From assembly GCF_021442385.1 (NCBI RefSeq), contig NZ_MUZA01000007.1, positions 1 to 64,000 of the forward strand: a stretch of DNA of 64,000 bases, given 5' to 3'. Below, in pieces: positions 60,917 through 64,000 of this stretch. The translations under genes and the position numbers were made by a program. The notes under the pieces are model-generated. The model searched no databases, was not told where the DNA came from, and was given only the letters and a program-made list of their open reading frames with translations. The stretch is from Micromonospora sp. MH99. GTDB taxonomy: Bacteria > Actinomycetota > Actinomycetes > Mycobacteriales > Micromonosporaceae. The number at the start of each line of letters is the position of its first letter. Within the stretch, counting starts at the first letter, position 1.

Positions 60917-61013
60917 TGTCGGTGCAGTCCACGATGGCGTCGACCCGGGGCGGCGGGTCGGCCTCGTCGAGGTGAACGGCGGCCAGGTAGCGGTCGCGCC
61001 CCGACGCGGACGT
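60888..61013 (-). pseudogene. C-terminal fragment resembling uridine kinase-like P-loop proteins
   Basis: The minus-strand frame ends RYLAAVHLDEADPPPRVDAI then VDCTDITQPRPLPR and a TGA. That pattern resembles the C terminus of actinobacterial uridine kinase-like proteins (RYxxxxxxYLxECxPRxxADxVVDNTD). No P-loop or start is present upstream, so it would be the tail of a lost gene. It overlaps the end of the membrane protein gene by ~30 bases. Confidence 0.35.
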
Positions 61014-61023
61014 GTCGATCGTC

Positions 61024-61095
61024 GAAAGATTCTGTTACGGGCCATTGACGCCCGTCGCACAGGGGTGATCTGATCGCGCCCTCAGAGAATCTTTC
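61024..61095. repeat. 10-bp inverted repeat pair upstream of SGNH esterase
   Basis: GAAAGATTCT at 61024-61033 is the reverse complement of AGAATCTTTC at 61086-61095; ATCTTTC is repeated again at 61098. Position suggests an operator or promoter element for the esterase gene. Confidence 0.5.
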
Positions 61096-61119
61096 ATCTT
61101 TCGATGGATGGGGGGCCCC

Positions 61120-62376
61120 ATGCCCAGGTTCCGCCGTACCGCGCTCGCCGCGGCACTCACGATCGTCACGGCCGCGCTGTCGACCGCTGTCGCGCTGCCC
61201 GCCCCCGCGACCGCCGCGCTGCCCACCGCCGCCGTGGCGCTCGGCGACAGCTTCATCAGCGGCGAGGGCGCGGGGGCGTACACCCCGGTGGTCGACGCCA
61301 ACGGGGTCGCGCAGGGCTTCCCCGGCTGGACCGCGCCCAACAACAACGCGTACTTCTGCCACCGGTCGGCGAACGCCTCGCTCCACCAGGCGAACCTGCC
61401 GGGCATCCAGAACCGGTTCAACCTGGCCTGCTCCGGCGGCCAGCCACACGACATCGCCACCGCCTCCGGCGCGCGGGCCAACGGCCGGACCGTGGCCGCC
61501 CAGCTCGACCAGCTGCGCGCCGTCGCGCAGACCCAGGACATCGACCTCGTGCTGATCGGTCTGGGTTCCAACAACAGCTCGTTCACCTTCGGCAGCGTCG
61601 CCGAGACGTGCGCCAACCGGTTCATCGCCGACGCCTGGACGGGCTGGTGGGAGTTCTGGGCCTACCTGAACGGGCCGGTGGAGCAGAAGCCCTGCAGCGA
61701 CGCCGACCTGGCCACCGCCGCGCAGCTCAGCGCCGCGACCGCGGAGACGACAGCAGCCGTACGCCAGATCCTGACCACCCTCGACCAGGTGGACGCGGAC
61801 GGCCAGCACCGGGTGGTGTTCCAGGACTACACCAACCCGCTGCCGCTGGACCTGAACCCGGTGTACTACGAGGAGGACGGCCGGGACGACACCCGGGACA
61901 AGTTCCGTGACCTCGGCGCCGAGCGGTACGCGGCCGGCTGCCCGATCCACCGGGCCAGCCTCGCCCCCGGGCACCGCTTCTCGCAGGGCCTGGGCGGCAT
62001 CGTGAAGTCCACCCGGGACACCCTGGCCGCCGAGTTCCCGGGCGACGACCTGGTCTACCTCAACGTGCAGCGGGCCTTCGACGGCGCGCGGCTGTGCGAG
62101 TCGGCGTCCAGCCCGACCGGCGCGCTGGCCACGCCCATCCGGCTCCAGGACGGCGCGACCGGCACGTTCGTCACCAGCCTCGCCGGCAAGGACAAGATCG
62201 CCATTCAGCGGATCGCCAACACCTGCGTCAGCTACTTCCAGACCTGCCAGGAGTCGTGGCACCCGAACGCCACCGGGCACCAGGTGCTCGGCCGGTGCCT
62301 CGCCGGCGCGGCAGTCACCGCCGCCCGCGCGGTGTCGTGTGTCCGCGCCGGAGACGGGACGATCTCCGTCTCCTGA
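61120..62376 (+). CDS. Secreted SGNH/GDSL-type esterase
   Basis: The 418-residue protein has a signal peptide (MPRFRRTALAAALTIVTAAL, cleavage near PATA|ALP). Catalytic blocks are ALGDSFISGEG (Ser), the GSNN motif IGLGSNNSS (block III) and ESWHPNATGHQVLG (Asp/His). Cys pairs at CHRSAN/ACSGG and in the C-terminal part likely form disulfides. It is a secreted lipase, esterase or deacetylase of the lipase-2 type. ATG 61120 has a G-run at good spacing; ATG 61108 is less likely. Confidence 0.88.
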   Translation: MPRFRRTALAAALTIVTAALSTAVALPAPATAALPTAAVALGDSFISGEGAGAYTPVVDANGVAQGFPGWTAPNNNAYFCHRSANASLHQANLPGIQNRFNLACSGGQPHDIATASGARANGRTVAAQLDQLRAVAQTQDIDLVLIGLGSNNSSFTFGSVAETCANRFIADAWTGWWEFWAYLNGPVEQKPCSDADLATAAQLSAATAETTAAVRQILTTLDQVDADGQHRVVFQDYTNPLPLDLNPVYYEEDGRDDTRDKFRDLGAERYAAGCPIHRASLAPGHRFSQGLGGIVKSTRDTLAAEFPGDDLVYLNVQRAFDGARLCESASSPTGALATPIRLQDGATGTFVTSLAGKDKIAIQRIANTCVSYFQTCQESWHPNATGHQVLGRCLAGAAVTAARAVSCVRAGDGTISVS

Positions 62377-62389
62377 CCTGTCGCGCCAC

Positions 62390-62419
62390 CGGAGGCCCCG
62401 CCACCCGGCGGGGCCTCCG
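62390..62419 (+). terminator. Hairpin terminator after SGNH esterase gene
   Basis: A perfect 13-bp stem (62390-62402 with 62407-62419) with an ACCC loop begins 14 bases past the stop. Confidence 0.85.
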
Positions 62420-62463
62420 TCGCGCCCGGACCGCCTCGGCTACCCGCCGGTAACGCCGGGCCG

Positions 62464-62469
62464 TACGCT
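62464..62469 (+). promoter_or_regulatory. Leaderless promoter -10 (TACGCT) for alpha/beta hydrolase gene
   Basis: TACGCT-N6-GTG geometry, with no Shine-Dalgarno sequence before GTG 62476. Confidence 0.6.
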
Positions 62470-62475
62470 GAGCCG

Positions 62476-63339
62476 GTGAACGGGGACCCGGAGTACGTGC
62501 AGGAGTTCGTCGACGTCGACGGCGCTCGACTCGGTGTGCAGGTCTATCCCGAGCCGGCCCGCCCGCCCGGCGCTCCCGTGGTGCTGATCTGGCCCGCGAT
62601 GGGGGTCCGCGCCCGCTACTACCGGCCGTTCGCCGCCGCGCTGCGCTCCGCCGGCCTGGCCGTGATCGTCGCGGATCTGCGGGGCACCGGAGCGAGCACG
62701 CCCGCGCCGAGCCGCGCCGACCGGCACGGTTACGCCGAGCTGGCCAGCGACATCGGCGCCGTCCTGGCCGCCCTCAAGCCGCGGCTCGACGGGCGTACCC
62801 GGGTGCTGCTCGGCCACTCCCTCGGCGGGCAGGCCGCCCTGCTGCACCTCGCCCGCCACGGCGGCGACGCGGTGGACGCTCTGGCCCTGGTCGCGGTGGG
62901 CGTCCCGTACTGGCGCACCTATCCGGGTCGCCGAGGGCTCGGCGTTCTGCCGTACACGCAGGGCATCGCCGCCACCGCGGCGCTGCTCGGCGTCTGGCCC
63001 GGATGGGGCTTCGGCGGTCGGCAGGCACGCGGCGTGATCCGCGACTGGGCACACACCGCGCGAACCGGCCGTTTTCCCCGCCTCGACGGCATGGACACCG
63101 AAGCGGCGGTACGCGCGGTGCGCACACCCGTGCTGGCGATCAGCGTGGACGACGACCAGTACACCCCGCACGAGACGATGGACCACCTCTGCGCGAAGCT
63201 CACGGCCGCACCGGTGACCCGCGAGCGGTACACGGTGGCGGACGCCGGGGCGCCGCTGGACCACTTCACCTGGGTCCGCGCCGGCACACCACTGGCCGGG
63301 CGGATCGCCCGTTTCGCCGCGGACCTGCCGCCCCGCTGA
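62476..63339 (+). CDS. Alpha/beta hydrolase
   Basis: The 287-residue product has VVLIWPAMGVRARYY before the core, nucleophile elbow LLGHSLGGQ (Ser), an Asp in SVDDDQYTP and a His in APLDHFTWV. The oxyanion-side motif is WPAMG rather than HGxG, seen in some serine aminopeptidase-type hydrolases. There is no signal peptide. It is probably translated from a leaderless mRNA. The substrate is unknown. Confidence 0.87.
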   Translation: MNGDPEYVQEFVDVDGARLGVQVYPEPARPPGAPVVLIWPAMGVRARYYRPFAAALRSAGLAVIVADLRGTGASTPAPSRADRHGYAELASDIGAVLAALKPRLDGRTRVLLGHSLGGQAALLHLARHGGDAVDALALVAVGVPYWRTYPGRRGLGVLPYTQGIAATAALLGVWPGWGFGGRQARGVIRDWAHTARTGRFPRLDGMDTEAAVRAVRTPVLAISVDDDQYTPHETMDHLCAKLTAAPVTRERYTVADAGAPLDHFTWVRAGTPLAGRIARFAADLPPR

Positions 63340-63372
63340 GCCGTACCGGCTGCTCGGGGCGGCCCGCCCCGC

Positions 63373-63543
63373 TCACTCCTCCTGGTCCAGCGGCACCAGC
63401 TCGTCGTCGCGTTCCACCTGGATCTGCGCGTGGTCCTTGCGCGGCGCGACCTCCGCGGTGTTCCGGTGCGGATCGTTGTCCGGGTGCATCAGCACCGCGT
63501 CGGTCTTGGGGGTCTTCTCGCGGACCTCATCCGGCTGCGACAT
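63373..63543 (-). CDS. Small acidic hydrophilic protein
   Basis: This 56-residue protein starts at ATG 63543 (MSQPDEVREKTPKTDAVLMH...) after GAGGGG and ends with VPLDQEE. It is highly charged, with no TM segment. Codon use is normal for this genome, with G/C at nearly every third position. No family is recognised. Confidence 0.65.
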   Translation of the reverse strand: MSQPDEVREKTPKTDAVLMHPDNDPHRNTAEVAPRKDHAQIQVERDDELVPLDQEE

Positions 63544-63739
63544 CGCGTTCCCCTCTTTCGTCGGCGTCGGACGGATCTACCCGCCACCACGCGGACGACT
63601 CCTCCCGGAGGCGATCTCCGACCGCGACGCCCGTACGTCCCCGTCGTGTCGAGGCGACGGGGATCGGCCGACAGGCGACGGGGTTAGCCGCCCGGGCGGC
63701 GGGTAAGCCGCATCGCCCGACACGGCGGAAGGGGATCAC

Positions 63740-64000
63740 ATGTCCGAACGACACACCGCACTGCGCTCGATGCACGATCTGGGTCTGGCGGCCTGGTTCG
63801 GCGGCTCCCTCATGGGTGCCTTCGGCGTCAACGGCGCAGCGGCGAAAATCAACGACTCGACCCAGCGACTGCCGGTCGCCTCGGCCGGCTGGTCGAAGTG
63901 GACGCCGGTCAACGCGGCCGCGATCGGCGCGCACCTGGCCGGCGCGGTCGGCGAACTGGTCACGGAGAGCCCACGGGTGGCGGCCCAGCGCGGGGTCGGC
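63740..64000 (+). CDS. Hypothetical membrane protein, 5' part
   Basis: The frame starts at ATG 63740 after GGAAGGGG and is open to the window edge (87 codons). The product begins MSERHTALRSMHDLGLAAWF and includes GGSLMGAFGVNGAA and WTPVNAAAIGAHLAGAVGEL, as in small actinobacterial integral membrane proteins. The 3' end is outside the window. Confidence 0.75.
   Translation, partial: MSERHTALRSMHDLGLAAWFGGSLMGAFGVNGAAAKINDSTQRLPVASAGWSKWTPVNAAAIGAHLAGAVGELVTESPRVAAQRGVG

Overview
The window looks like chromosome of a high-GC filamentous actinobacterium, most likely Micromonosporaceae (Micromonospora-like). The signs are very high GC, many GTG/TTG starts, several TANNNT-N6-start leaderless promoters, an actinobacterial parE-parC pair, and secreted LamG/FG-GAP proteins. 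Assignment rests on sequence style, not on a marker-gene search. No tRNA, rRNA, CRISPR array or prophage was seen.

Layout. (1) 1-11.6 kb is mixed housekeeping: the 3' end of a large secreted repeat protein, an App1-type phosphatase, a GT-C-like membrane protein, YaaA, a WhiA-N-like orphan, a TAXI solute-binding lipoprotein, a response regulator/histidine kinase operon and a DUF952 protein. (2) 11.8-42.0 kb is a long cell-envelope glycopolymer locus. It holds homologues of all five steps of the WbpA/B/E/D/I route from UDP-GlcNAc to UDP-2,3-diacetamido-2,3-dideoxy-mannuronate, although spread over four places. It also has a fused IspD-like cytidylyltransferase/SDR (Bcs1/TarIJ type, probably CDP-ribitol synthesis), two membrane-anchored CDP-polyol phosphotransferase homologues, a TarS-like GT2, a TagGH-like ABC exporter, a pyruvyl transferase and nine or so further glycosyltransferases. 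Two of these glycosyltransferase types form a two-gene cassette that occurs twice around the UDP-GlcNAc 2-epimerase. Together they could build, decorate and export an acidic, teichoic-acid-like wall polymer. A TetR gene with its own candidate operator sits beside the exporter.

(3) 42-48.7 kb holds a hydrolase, a C39-like secreted peptidase behind a well-matched c-di-AMP (ydaO/yuaA) riboswitch, small membrane proteins, an acyltransferase-3, a HAD phosphatase and an AlkB-like dioxygenase. (4) 48.7-51.6 kb starts with a C-run/palindrome/G-run structure, followed by a 2.77 kb segment bounded by perfect 17-bp inverted repeats. The segment carries a membrane protein, a DUF899 protein, an ECF sigma factor with a SnoaL-like tail and a transposase remnant. 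One repeat abuts the parC stop codon. (5) 51.6-57.6 kb is parE-parC. ParC is split by a 435-residue LAGLIDADG intein placed just before the KYHPHGD segment of the DNA-gate domain, and parE is linked to parC by a chain of overlapping mini-ORFs. (6) 57.8-64 kb has a second secreted wall-associated protein, a membrane protein, an SGNH esterase, an alpha/beta hydrolase, a 56-residue protein and the start of another gene.

The points most worth following up are the intein in ParC, the inverted-repeat-bounded element beside it, and the complete acidic amino-sugar plus ribitol-phosphate gene set with duplicated glycosyltransferase cassettes.
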